64,000 bases of DNA from Antedon mediterranea. Taxonomy: Eukaryota; Echinodermata; Crinoidea; Comatulida; Antedonidae. The stretch lies in assembly GCF_964355755.1 (NCBI RefSeq), contig NC_092679.1, positions 16,978,932-17,042,931 of the forward strand, given 5' to 3'. The notes below the pieces were generated by a model. That model worked only from the letters and a program-made list of their open reading frames with translations, was not told the origin of the DNA and searched no databases. Positions 42,592 through 53,900 of this stretch are shown here, piece after piece. Numbering within the stretch: position 1 is the first letter of the stretch; every line of letters starts with the position of its first letter. Position numbers and translations under genes: made by a program.

Positions 42592-45051
42592 TCAGATGTC
42601 CTTTTTCATCCATATTGCACAAGTGGTTTCATTCTGAGGCATATCACTCGTTAATTCTTTCTTTGCTTTTTTACATTCTGTTGGACCAGCACAATTCGAA
42701 GTGTCTGAACAAGATCCCCCGTCCATCTTTTTACATTCTGTTGAACCAGCACAATTCGAAGTGTCTGAACACGATCCATCGTCCATCTTCATTTTACAAG
42801 TGCTTAGCATCTGGAAAACCGAAATAATCATCGTTAAAAGACTCTCAATGAGAATCTATTTCACGTAAATATTGTAGGCCTACACAAAAAATATGGCCCG
42901 CCGCGGAGCATGCATTAGATTAATATATATAAAATATGCATACAAGATATTTCACATCGCGCCCTATTCGGTCCGCCGGTGCCCTGAGAAAAATATTTGA
43001 TTAATCATATTTTAAAGCATGATTTTATAAAAGGAAAGGCAGCAGAATAATTCACAGCGAAATACAGTAGTACGTGCAAAAAAATGACAATTTCTGATTC
43101 AGAAAATTCACAATTGTCGTCGTATTCGATCAACTTTTACCGTTGAGTACAGTTTTTCCGTTGAGTACTTATTTAACGAAGCATTCTGAGCGTTGAGATT
43201 GCTTGCGTTGTCAACATTTTCTATTCGAATGACTTTCTGTTAAGCGCAATCTATTAAAATTTTACCATTTGAATACAAAAAGTACTCAACAAATCTTGCT
43301 TAATGTTATTTTGTCTATAGTTCCCAATCGAATACGACAAATGATCCCGGGTTCGTTGTATCGCTTCTATATACCAATATACGAACATACACGTGTCATA
43401 TATTCCAAGCCCCCCTTTTTTTTTTGTATAGGAGAGTTACACCAGACCAGAGATGTTGTTAATGGGACAGTTAGGCTTACATCTAGACCGGAACTGGGAT
43501 TAGTGTGTGAACGTAACTTAACTGTAATGGTTTTACATTATTCAACTATTCGATGATTTGTTGCATTTTAGCACGTTTCTGTCCGTTTAGGCTAAGTTTC
43601 ATTATTCTAACTTAAAGATGTATTGTCCCCCTGAAAAAATCTAAATTTTTGGTTGAATTTAACCATTTATTTTCTCATTTTATAAGTGAAAACGATGTTT
43701 TTTTTCTACTGAAGTGATTAACGCTATTAAAACTACAAAATAACCTATTCAAAGTCTGATTTAATTAATCTTCATGTTTTTGGGGACAATACATCTTTAA
43801 CGGTAACACTATATTACCTGTGCTCCTTTAGTCGGTACAGAGCTACACCCAGTATATCCAATGTGCTTATAGAACTCTTCGGCATTATTCGTTGCCACTA
43901 CATACACTGTCTTGTAACCCAATTTCTTGCAACATTGCTCAGTTAGATCCATCAATAGTTTTCCAATTCCACAGCCTCTATAGTCTTCTCTCACTAACAC
44001 TGTATTATGTTTCACATGAAAATTAGGAAAATACAAATTTATTTAAAAAAATGCACAGTCCAAAAAAGCAGACAAAAAAAACTTTAATAAATGTGATTGA
44101 TTTGACGGATGACAATGTGAAGGAGCATGGCGATGACGTCAGACGTACGGAGAGGCTAGGAAACAAATGGTTGAAGAAAGAAGTGGTAATAACGTCGTCA
44201 AGAACAGCATTGGAGTGAGTGTAAAGCGTGGTTCCCATTAGCGACGCAACACAGGGACGTAACGCACCGCAAGTGAATTGACCAATCACAAGCGATGGCT
44301 TATTCGCTTGTGATTGCTAACTGTCTATAACTTCGCTTGTCATTGGTTAAAACGCTTGCGTTGCGTTTACGTCCTTGCGTTACGTTCTAGTGGGAACCAA
44401 GCTTTAGAAACAAACTTTACTATGGCTTAGCGGCGGACCATCAACACACAGTTATCAGTCACCTGCCAACATTTTATACTCACCCGATTCAACCAGAACA
44501 CTATTCGATGAATCGTTAACCTCCACTAACCGACTGTGACCAATGGTATAACACGATTGCCTACATGAACTTAACTCATTTAGAATCAGAAAAACTGGTA
44601 AGGCTTCTGACTTATCATCGTGTGGACACAGCCTAAAAAAATTAATTATCAGGGACTTATTATTTAATGTCATCATAATAATATCTCGATATTCCTCCAC
44701 CCTCAACAAGCCACACCCTCTTATGGTAACTTGTTAAAACTTAAACCTTAAAGTCTGCACAAATGTTAATGTAGGCCTGTGTAGTTTTTTAGTGTGATGG
44801 CCCATAGAGATATTATAGTGACTATAATATCTCTATGGATGGCCTCAAACCTTAACTCATCCGGTATTGCATAATAGTAAAGCATCTGTACTTTACCTTG
44901 TGATATCGCAGTCAGGCCATTCGCTCTGCAATAGCGATACACAATCTTTATGGAATAATGGAAAGTATTCCTCTAATGAAGACCTTTGCAATGCTTCAAG
45001 ATTGAACCAGTGGTACGGATTTTCTTCATACGTACACTTTTCGATGGGCAT
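42592..45051 (-). CDS. NAA80: NAA80-like actin N-acetyltransferase, paralogue A
   Basis: GNAT-fold acetyltransferase; NAA80 acetylates the processed N-terminus of actin in the cytosol. 234 aa in 4 exons: 44897-45051, 44484-44632, 43818-43999, 42592-42810; phases fit. Exon 1 gives LLQSEWPD. Exon 2 gives LPVFLILNEL and YTIGHSRLVEV. Exon 3 holds the acetyl-CoA loop VREDYRGCGIGKLLMDL (about 104-120) and EEFYKHIGYTGC. The C-terminus ends AIWMKKDI, matching the WM-KD(I) end of vertebrate NAA80. In place of the usual proline-rich linker, exon 4 has a cysteine-rich 20-residue segment duplicated in tandem (GSCSDTSNCAG and a near copy). A second paralogue lies at 48881-50434. It is head to head with the membrane-protein gene at 45720. 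Confidence 0.9.
43611..43801. mobile_element. MITE family C, internally deleted copy
   Basis: Both ends match the 25405-25762 reference (CTTAAAGATGTATTGTCCCC and GGGGACAATACATCTTTAA), but the left inner half is missing, giving about 190 bp. Located in NAA80-A intron 3, just before exon 43818-43999. Confidence 0.8.
44224..44406. mobile_element. MITE family B copy in NAA80-A intron 2
   Basis: Full-length copy with ends AGCGTGGTTCCCATTAGCGA and CTAGTGGGAACCAAGCT, flanked by TAA and TTA. The only intact B copy outside the FGFR locus. Confidence 0.85.
44802..44838. repeat. 37-bp perfect palindrome
   Basis: Arms of 18 bases (CCATAGAGATATTATAGT and its exact complement) around a single G. It lies in NAA80-A intron 1. 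The half-site CCATAGAGATATTATA recurs at about 22563-22578. Confidence 0.85.
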
Positions 45052-45719
45052 TTTTGGTTTTGAATCTGTGTGTTTTCAATGGGCGAGTTCTTCGCAGACA
45101 GATCAGGGAAATGACGTCATAGTAAACGTTTCTTGTATGACGTCATTTTCCAAAATGTTTAGGCGTGTATATAAAGACTAATAGGCCTACGTGTGGTGCC
45201 CTAGTCAAACGGGTAGGGAAGCTCCATTAATTATTGTGTCTCTTCCTCAACCTTCACTGATAAATATCCTCATCAAATATATATATAAAGGCTCAGAATT
45301 TATGAAAGCATAACCGAATATAAAAACACACTAACCTAGAGGGAGCTATTAAAACCAATATTTACAAGATACCAATAATATAGTAAACAATTTCTAGACA
45401 TGGCAAAGGCGGAAAATGTGTTGTGGGAAACACATTATAAATTAGGGCGTGAAGTAGGCCATATAGTGCCCATATTTAAACTAATTATCAGAAGTTGTTG
45501 CCACGACTTAGATGCCAAAAAATCGAAATATCGGGAACCTCCAGCGATTATAGATTTGGGAGGTGTGACATAATAAACACCGATCATAGTTGCCTAGCCA
45601 CGATGACGCGTAATTAATAAGATATAATTGATTCATTATCGATGCGTTATACAATTAAATTATGCGTAATTATTGGAAAACAGAATCTAAAAAGCAAACA
45701 CCAACATACACAACACAAT
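45052..45719. promoter_or_regulatory. Head-to-head promoter region with two CRE palindromes
   Basis: 668 bases between the start codons of NAA80-A (minus) and the membrane-protein gene (plus). Perfect TGACGTCA sites, the CREB/ATF consensus, lie at 45112-45119 and 45138-45145, 61-94 bases upstream of the NAA80-A start. Promoter role is inferred. Confidence 0.5.
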
Positions 45720-47742
45720 ATGAGTTTGACAAGAAATGTTATTGGATATATTGCGTTAATTTTTAACATTTACTTAGATTGTAAGTTTTTAATTTTAGTA
45801 AGTTTGTAAGTTTTTTACTGTATGTTTTTGTGTATTTTCAATTAGGCCTACGTTCAATAAAGGTCAAGACAAAGTAGAAACGTATTTGAAAACGACGACG
45901 ATCAGCAACAGTGGTACGTCATACTTACAACAACCTGATTGGGACTTTGAAAGCTTCAATATCAAATGTGAAATTCTTTTAAGACTTCTAATAACGCTAT
46001 CAAAGGTTAAAACCTTTGATAGCGTTATTAGAAGTTACTTTTATTCGGCTCAATTGTCTGGTTCTCGAATCTAACTCAAAGGGGAAAAAACCAAAGCTAG
46101 CTAAAATTGTAAAGTTGGCCTCTTATTTCACTTCATGGAAGGGACATCCTAAAAACTGTCAATACAATTCGTCAAGATCCCGATCACCCTCTAAATAAAT
46201 TCTTTAAGCTTGGCTAAACTGAAAGACTGATTACTCTGAATCAAAACACTAAACGGTGCCGACAATCAGTTTGTTTATAATTCTATTGTTGTATTTATAT
46301 CAAATGTAATTAAATCAACCAACCAAATTTCATTAATGTTGTACCTTGTTGTAGAAGATGACAATAAGATTATAACTATGTAAACAACTGAGTAGTACCA
46401 ACAGTAGAAAGTACGAATAGGAAAGGAACGTTCACACGTACGGTCGCCGGATTCGATGAGGTACAGGTGTGTCAAGACTATAGTACAGGCTACGATATAC
46501 ATTCACACACTTGCGTTTTGTACAGGTAATACTGAATCCGATAGTTAGTGAACGGTTCTATTTTTAAACACTACAGCAGGCTGACTATTATTACGATTAT
46601 TTATCCGGCCACCGGACCGGAATCCGGGCTATGTTTAAAACCATTTTTAAACGATAAGGAAGAAGGCGTGACTAAAACTAAATTAATATTTCAGATACGA
46701 CTGCTTCTTGTGATGAGTCGTTTCCAAGTATATATGATGGCGATTACGATGACTGTTGGAATGATTGGGACAAAGAAGTTGACAGAGGGTATGTTTTTCT
46801 TGTATGACTACCAACAATTTTTTTTTTATCAACTACCTTTTTAACGTGGGTACTGTTTCTTGTTTTTGAATTTATAGTTTTATAAATTTTATCTGACATA
46901 GGTTTGGACTCTTCGTCAGCTTACTAATTGGTGCCTTCGCCTTTACAACCGTTGTAGTTATTTTAATTGTGGTTTGTTGTGTATGCTACAAGCAGAATCA
47001 TCAAGCACCACATAGCAGTGAGTATAAAAGTAACCGTTAAGCATATTACTGCAGTTCTTTTCATGTACTGCAGCAGCGTGCAAAATCACATCACTTAATC
47101 TAGGCCTACATGTAATATAAACTTCTAAATAATATCACTACGAAAAAAAAAACACGCACTGTGGTTCGAACCGATGTCTACCGAAATGGAAAGTTAAAAC
47201 TTTAAACAATCAGAAGACACGATACTGCATTATGTTTATTGTCACTAGACAAGATACCGGCCGATCATGTGACAAAATAACACATTTTGAGACGATTTTA
47301 ATATACGGTGACATTTCAATAATACATAATATTTGGTTCTTCAGGTACACAAACTCACATTGGACTATCTGTCATCCATCCAGCACCACATGGCCACACC
47401 GTTTCCACACATGGTCATCAAGTTTCTACACATGGTCACACAGTTTCATCACATCTGCCATACCAACACAACCACGCGGCGATGACATTACATTTTTCCC
47501 CACCAGCATACAACTCGCTTTCACTTGGACCGATGTCACCGGGCTACCAGTGCTATGGTCAGCCTGTACAGCCTTCTTCTTCTCAATTTCAGCCTTCCTA
47601 TGGGCTACTTGTACCTCCATCGAATGGACAACCTGCAACTCCGTCTTACGGTTCTCCATCGCCAGTTTTCTCTTGTTCACCGTCTCCTCAACCGGGTTCA
47701 AATACATCTAATGGTCCTGGTCCACCGGCAGTGTCGACTTAG
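45720..47742 (+). CDS. Unassigned type I single-pass membrane protein
   Basis: 222 aa in 4 exons: 45720-45780, 46695-46788, 46902-47017, 47345-47742; all three junction phases fit. Signal peptide MSLTRNVIGYIALIFNIYL; a very short acidic ectodomain (about 20-50; DGDYDDCWNDWDKEVD, two cysteines); transmembrane helix 54-78 (LLIGAFAFTTVVVILIVVCC); a cysteine-rich membrane edge (CCVCYK). The cytoplasmic tail has a histidine motif repeated (HGHTVSTHGHQVSTHGHTVS) and is then Pro/Ser/Tyr/Gln-rich (PPAYN, PGYQCYGQPVQP, PSYG). The layout recalls CYYR1- or Shisa-type small adaptors, but no diagnostic cysteine pattern is present, so no family is assigned. A polyadenylation-type AATAAA lies at about 48159. 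It sits between the two NAA80 paralogues. Confidence 0.75.
45984..46035. repeat. Perfect 25-bp inverted repeat, 2-base loop
   Basis: Left arm ACTTCTAATAACGCTATCAA+AGGTT, spacer AA, then the exact reverse complement. It lies in intron 1 of the membrane-protein gene. Confidence 0.9.
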
Positions 47743-48880
47743 GGCCAATTTACACAGACGAGCGGTAACGGTAAGCGGAAAACCACGTTGCTTGTCCCAC
47801 GTAGAATTGTATCTATCCAGTACATTAGGAGAACACTCACAGAACCAACAAGATAACAGTCCTCTTAATCCTTCCGGAGGGACGATGTTTACAGCCAATA
47901 GCAAACACAATTTTTGTATTCGTTGTTACGTTTTCTGAATTCAGAGTCACTCTCTGTACCTTTGTTTAAGCAATTTAAGATGTTTATAGGCCTAAGAGTT
48001 ATATAAATTTTATGTATTAAAATATGTTTCATGTCTTTCTAATTTGTTTCCTTTTCTGGAGGCAAACCACTTTTATTTCATTTTAACTTTAGTAATTGGT
48101 ATTTTAAGAAATGTAAATAGATCTGTAAAATGTACATGATAAAATTTAGTATACAAAGAATAAAAGTATTTCTTATTGTTGGTTAGAATCTGTAGATTAC
48201 CACATCATCAACTTATATCGATAACACACACCAGCACCAAGTCTATATTTATTGTCTTTTTTATATAAGTTCATCAGTCGACGTTTCGATTTTGTCAGAA
48301 AGTTTAAAAGCTCAAGTAGTACACGTATGAAACGCCATGTGTGCCAAAATACTTATCTAATTACTAATATTAAGTCAAAACTCCGTCTGGAACCCAGACT
48401 AACTAGCACCCTGAAAACACAAGATTTTTAATGACCCATTAAACCCAATACTCATTGCTCAATTGTCAGGGCACAAATAAATGGAATAATTTACCAAGTG
48501 ATATCAGATACTACTGTGTAGTTATAAGAACTTCTCTGACCAGTCGAAAACTCAAACAAAAGTTTCGTAATATTTTTTACTGTACACTGGGCTATAAAGG
48601 TTTATTTTGTTGTTGTCATGGTTTTCACAAACGCATTGAGCACTTTCTGGATATGTGCGCTATATAAATTTTATTATCTTATCTTAAAGGTAGGCAAAAC
48701 GATGGTTATATTTTCTAGTATAAAGTACTTTGCAAAATCCACACTACATTTTTCTTTGAGTGTCTGTATAAAAACTATTATAAAATCTTATCAAAATGTA
48801 CTAATAATAAAATCTGTTGATATAAATTGTTGTTTGCTTAGTTAATTATTGCATTTCTTTGGCAAGTTTTATAGAAAATT
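47743..48880. other. Convergent 3' region with a LINE fragment
   Basis: It holds the 3' UTR of the membrane-protein gene (AATAAA near 48159) and the 3' UTR of NAA80-B on the other strand. A plus-strand retrotransposon fragment lies at 48465-48600. Otherwise nothing recognisable. Confidence 0.5.
48465..48600 (+). mobile_element. Non-LTR retrotransposon C-terminal fragment
   Basis: The frame reads GTNKWNNLPSDIR then SRKLKQKFRNIFY, the same kind of reverse-transcriptase C-terminal end as at 36221-36425. No other domain is present. Confidence 0.5.
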
Positions 48881-50434
48881 TCAAACATCCTTTTTCATCC
48901 AAACCTGAAAAGTTATCGGTGATTGGTTTATCGTTGGTGGTGGTGGCGGTGGAGGCACTGGTGGTGTTGGTGCCGAAGGTGGTGGTGTTGGTGCCGAAGG
49001 TGTTGATATTGGTGCCGAATGTGATGGTATTGGTGCCGAAGGTGATAGTGTTGGTACAGATGTTAGTAGTGGTTTTTGAACTTCAGTATTTTCACAAGAA
49101 TTTGAAATCAGTGAGTCTTGATAAGATACACCATTATCATCTGTGCCTAAGTTGCTTTGCATCTGATAAGAAAATATAAACAACTATGAAAACAAGATAA
49201 ATCATATATGATTCCACCAAACTTTTGAGTTAAAATCACGATTGTGAGGCATTTTATAAATAGGAATACTGCTTTAAATTGTCTTCCCTATTCACCTCAT
49301 CAGAACAGAAAACCACGCCTAGAATACTTATATAACAATAGGACAGGTTGTATATCCTATCCTATATGGTTATTTTCAACAAGCTTGTGTAACACAAATA
49401 AAATCCCAAACTATCAGATCAATAACTATTGGAATGTATGATCAATAGAAATGTTTTGCCCGCACTTAGCTAGCCTTTAAAATGAATTACCTGTGCTCCA
49501 ATAGTATTAACAGGGTTGCAGACACTGTAACCAAGATGACTATAGAACCTCTCCTTGTCTTTTGTTGATAGATATATTGTAGTAAATCCTAACTTCTTAC
49601 AACAAGTTTCAGTCAATTCCATTAGGATCCTTCCAATGCCTTCACCCCGTCTACACTTTGGCACGACAACTATAAAAGAATAATTTGAATCCATAATAAT
49701 TATCTATGACAATCTATAAGTAATAAATATCTAAAAAATTTACATTTAGTTCTTGATCATGAACTATTACACCTATATTATTTTGTAATTGTTAATTGTG
49801 TATTTTTCACTATGGTATCTGAATGAATAGGCCTATGCTTACCTACCAGATTCAATAAGTACACTATCTGGCTGACCCATGACCTTTATTATTCTGCTAT
49901 GTCCAACTGTGCTCGAGGACTGGGTACAGACATCTACTTCGACCAATGCGAAACATACTGGTAGGGAGTCGTTGGACTTTTTTAATGAATGTAATCTGAA
50001 AAAAAGTTAATTTGTTTAGTAATATGGCAAAACAGCAACCGTAAATTAGATGTCCTTGAAACACTAAAAATACAGGGCATAAAATATTATGAAAAAGCGG
50101 ATTAAAACTATAATTAGGCCTATATTAAATTGCGGTTTTAATGTCACCCATCTCCAAGAAGTCCACTAAAATAGGGCTAATTAAAAGGACTGGCCATAAC
50201 ATATGCAATTATAATATAGTTTATACAAATTTTCCGACAAAAGTTTAGGCCTAGGCCATAGGAACGCGTTTCTAAACAAAGTTCTCACCTTGCGGAGTGA
50301 CTGCGCGGCCACTCACTATTCAGTAGTTCTACACACGATTCAACTAGGCTTAGGCCTAGGCCTGTATCATGGAGAGCAACAAGATCATACCGCCGATTAT
50401 TTGGTATTTTTAGATAACTGCATTTTTTAATCAT
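48881..50434 (-). CDS. NAA80: NAA80-like actin N-acetyltransferase, paralogue B
   Basis: 251 aa in 4 exons: 50289-50434, 49847-49995, 49491-49669, 48881-49162; exon plan and phases are the same as paralogue A (exon 2 is 149 bases in both). Exon 1 gives YDLVALHD and VELLNSEWPRSHSARLHSL, closest to the canonical NAA80 N-terminal block. Exon 3 holds the acetyl-CoA loop PKCRRGEGIGRILMEL (102-117) and ERFYSHLGYSV. Exon 4 is proline-rich with repeated SAPxP units and a PPPPPPP run, ending VWMKKDV, as in vertebrate NAA80, where such a tail binds profilin. This copy looks like the conserved form. The start at 50434 is provisional: the frame stays open a little upstream. Part of exon 1 (GLGLSL) is encoded by GGCCTAGGCCTAAGCCTA, the genome's common TAGGCCTA word. 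Confidence 0.92.
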
Positions 50435-50999
50435 CGTCTTAACTATCAAATACTGTTTAGAAATAAATATTTTCGTGGTTAAATCATGTCATAAAACAAA
50501 TAAACACAAGGTTAACTTTGTAAACACAGCAGAATATCGCACATGTCAACAGCAATCAGCAACTATTTCTTCCAAGGTCACACGACAAATCATCCAGGGT
50601 CGCAAAAGTATAGAGTGCGCCCTTCAAAATATTACGTAATAAATATTCTAATTGTAAACAAAATAAAAATTTATTCTTCAGAAAAAATAGGTTAATGTAA
50701 AGTAATTTTATTTCACGAGTTTGCAGAACATTATTTATTATGCGTATACTGTAATAGTACACGTACGTATATGTTTGAACATCGACTGTGTTTGACGTCA
50801 GGTTGTGTCCGGTCCATGCGGCCGCGGCGTCGCGTTTAAGCGTCACGTTAGCAGCGGCATTCGAATAAAAAAAGAAATTACGCACATTTTATTGTTACGC
50901 CCATCCAATTTAATTGAGAAACAAAAACAAACACAACCAGACCAAAATAATATTCAACAGGTTACGCATACAACTTTTGAACCATATTTTGACTTTAAA
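50435..50999. promoter_or_regulatory. Head-to-head promoter region with a CRE palindrome
   Basis: 565 bases between the start codons of NAA80-B (minus) and the PH-domain gene (plus). Contains a perfect TGACGTCA at 50793-50800 and a GC-rich block (GCGGCCGCGGCGTCGCG) near 50819. Promoter role is inferred. Confidence 0.45.
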
Positions 51000-53900
51000 A
51001 TGACGGCAGCAGGTGGTGATCAAGAGCTTCTTCAGGTGAGAGACAACAGCCAAAGAATGAGTAATGTGGCCTTATTTTAATGGACCCTAGACTAGAGTTA
51101 GCTCCAGTAATTTATAATTGATCATTCTTACTTTTAGAGTAACCAAATCAAATTATCAGCGGTCAACGAATCAGCTTTTAAATATCACGATGAAGGTGGA
51201 AAATCAGACTCTAGGCCTATACGAACTTTCCTTACACACCGTCGTCGATGTTCAAAAAGCACTTCGTCGGTAAACATCAAAGATGAAGATCAAAGTGATG
51301 ATGGCGACGCACCTGTCAAGGGAAACCCATCTGCAGTCACACGAACTGGAAGCCTGCCAGAAGTAAATGGGTTACTCAAATGCAAATCAAACGGCCAGCT
51401 CCGTGATTTCATAGTAGTATGTCTTATAATATTATTTTAATCTGAATAAATACACTACAGTAAAGGATACTTAGGCCTGATTGTTATAAGGGAAATAGGA
51501 CATGCATATTAAATATGATATGCCTAGGCTAGTCATATTTGGATGAGCAGCATAACATCAAGCTCTCTCACGTAATAAATACGTATAAATTTGATAATTA
51601 AACAATAATTTGAGGTAAATCTTTCCTTGAATTTAATTGAAATCTGAAGAAACTTTTCCACAACATACACAGCAGTAGTCTTACTACACTATTACGTAAT
51701 GTGTAATTGCAAAAAGTGGTCCTGTATAGTGTTCGGGAGATTTCAACCAAGGTCTTGCATTAAGAAAATCAAGTTCAACAGAATGTGACCAACAGCTTTT
51801 ATACAATTTATTTTATATTCTTTTACAATTTTAGTTAAAAGAATCAAGTTGTCCAAAATTGGAACAGGTAAAAGCTGCCGATAATTGCTATAAAAAGTAA
51901 GATTGTTATCTTCACTATTATGATAATATCATCATTTATCTCTATATTATCAATGTAAGTTCAATGTGGGAAGAGTTGCTTTACACCAAAATTCACCAAC
52001 AGACATTACTGCTTTTGCATGCTCAATGATTATTTTTTGTTCCAATTGTTTAGTCTTGGAGATTTACGAATGCCTCGTGTGAATCAAGAACGTAAAGAGT
52101 CTGATAGCAGCTCAACTCAAACAATATCTACACTAGTGCCTCCCGATATCAGTACCTTTGCAACTCAGCCAAAAATAAACAGTCCTCCTTTGAAATCTCG
52201 TGGTAGGTCCAACAGCAAGGGCTCGGAATATCGTAACAGAAGTTTTAAAAAGTACCGTAATGCATATATTTCAATGGTAATCAGGTGAAGAAAAGCAATA
52301 TTGGTTGCAGTAACGACAATCATGTAATAATAACTTAGGCCAAATATGAAAATGAATTTAAATTTTTTTTGGATAGGTATTTTAGAAAAAGAAAAGATAA
52401 TGCTTCTTATTGATGATTACCAGAAAAATCAAACGACACTCCAGGAGCAAGTAAGTATAAATTGTAAATATAAATTTATTTTAAACCAATACAAGCGAGG
52501 TACCAGTGAATTAAATTATAGGCCCGCGTGAACGCACCAGATCTAATTTCAATCTAAAGATTCCAAAGACTTCGGATCTTGTGTGACTTCAGTTTCCACG
52601 TCTTTTTTAACGGTTGATTGATTTCTTTGTTGCTGTTCCAGTTACGCGAACTTCAGCAGCAATGCCAGGAAAAGGAATTCCATATGAAAAAGATGACGGA
52701 ACAACTCTGCAAGAGCATGGTCAGAAATACGAAACTAGAACATGAAAGAAGTAAGAATTATTAAGGTCATGTGGCTACATCTCATGGAGTAGGGGTTAGA
52801 TATCAGTTTTCAATAGGCCTACGTTGTTCTTTTTTTTTATTACATTTGACAAAACATGCACTGATTCAATTTCTCCTTTTCAGTTGATATATCTTTCTTT
52901 TCTGCCTTACAAACATCATGATCAATTTTATCGATGCTAGATTGGACGGGATTGTTTACAATTTATTCATCTCTCTTTCCATTTTTGTTTACGTTTATTT
53001 CACCTGTTTTTATAATGAATAATTGTGTTGATCATTTGATAGCAATAATGCAATCAACTGTAGAGAGACTTTCCAGTGATCAGCATGAAAAAGAACGAAG
53101 ACTTATAGCCACTGAAAAGAACCTGAGGATGACGCAGAAAGATCTATATGAAATAACAAGAAAAAGGGTAATGTTTTTTTTTTTCAGGTCATTTCCACTT
53201 AACCTTGTTCGTACTACTGTGTGAATATGAGTGTTTTTCTCATTTCTATATACATTAATCTCATCTGTCGTCCTGCATTAGTTTACCTCCTACAACTACT
53301 ACACTTTCGCCAGTGATTTTTAAAGAATCGTCCTCCTGTACATTATGCAAATTGGATCAAACTTCATATCCACGTTATTCCATGGAAGAGTGAAATTACT
53401 CATTACATTGTAATTTCACTCTTCCCTGGTATTCTATACCTGCGCCTTCATCAATGCTTGATCTTAAAAGATACAGCTAACACGAGGTATATGTTAAGTG
53501 GGAATAAGTAGATGTAAACTTACTTTATTTTGTATGGTATTAGGATAAGCTGAAGAAGGACTACCAAGAGCTGTGTGCAACGCAGAACACACTGGTCGAA
53601 AGTAGCGTGGCACCGTTACATGATAAAATAAACAATATGAAGGAAGACCGAAAAAAACTTCGTCAGAAGATAAATAAATTAAAAGATTTGCTTAAAGGAA
53701 AAGAGGTTAGTTGAATGGTGTTTAGAACAACAGAAAAAATAATAAACAATTAAAATAAACAACAAATAATTTTATACAATGTAATTCCATTAAGCATTGT
53801 GAGTTTGAAATTTGTCGAATCTCTTGTATCATTTTGTACCTGTGTTTCAACAGTGGAAATGTTTCTAATTTTTCCAATTTGTAGACAAATTGATTTGATT

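Noticed and set aside
44867-45181. Plus-strand 104-codon open frame
   Set aside because: It is antisense to NAA80-A exon 1, which has homology, a proper donor and phase.
47155-47225. tRNA-like B box GGTTCGAACC
   Set aside because: The word is self-complementary, and neither strand gives a convincing A box or cloverleaf.
47232-47711. 159-codon plus-strand frame and a 93-codon minus-strand frame
   Set aside because: Shadows of exon 47345-47742; their compositions are not protein-like and no splice support exists.
50805-51080. N-terminal extension of the PH-domain protein upstream of 51000
   Set aside because: The frame is open but has no ATG before 51000 and overlaps the likely promoter; the ATG at 51000 is the first in frame.
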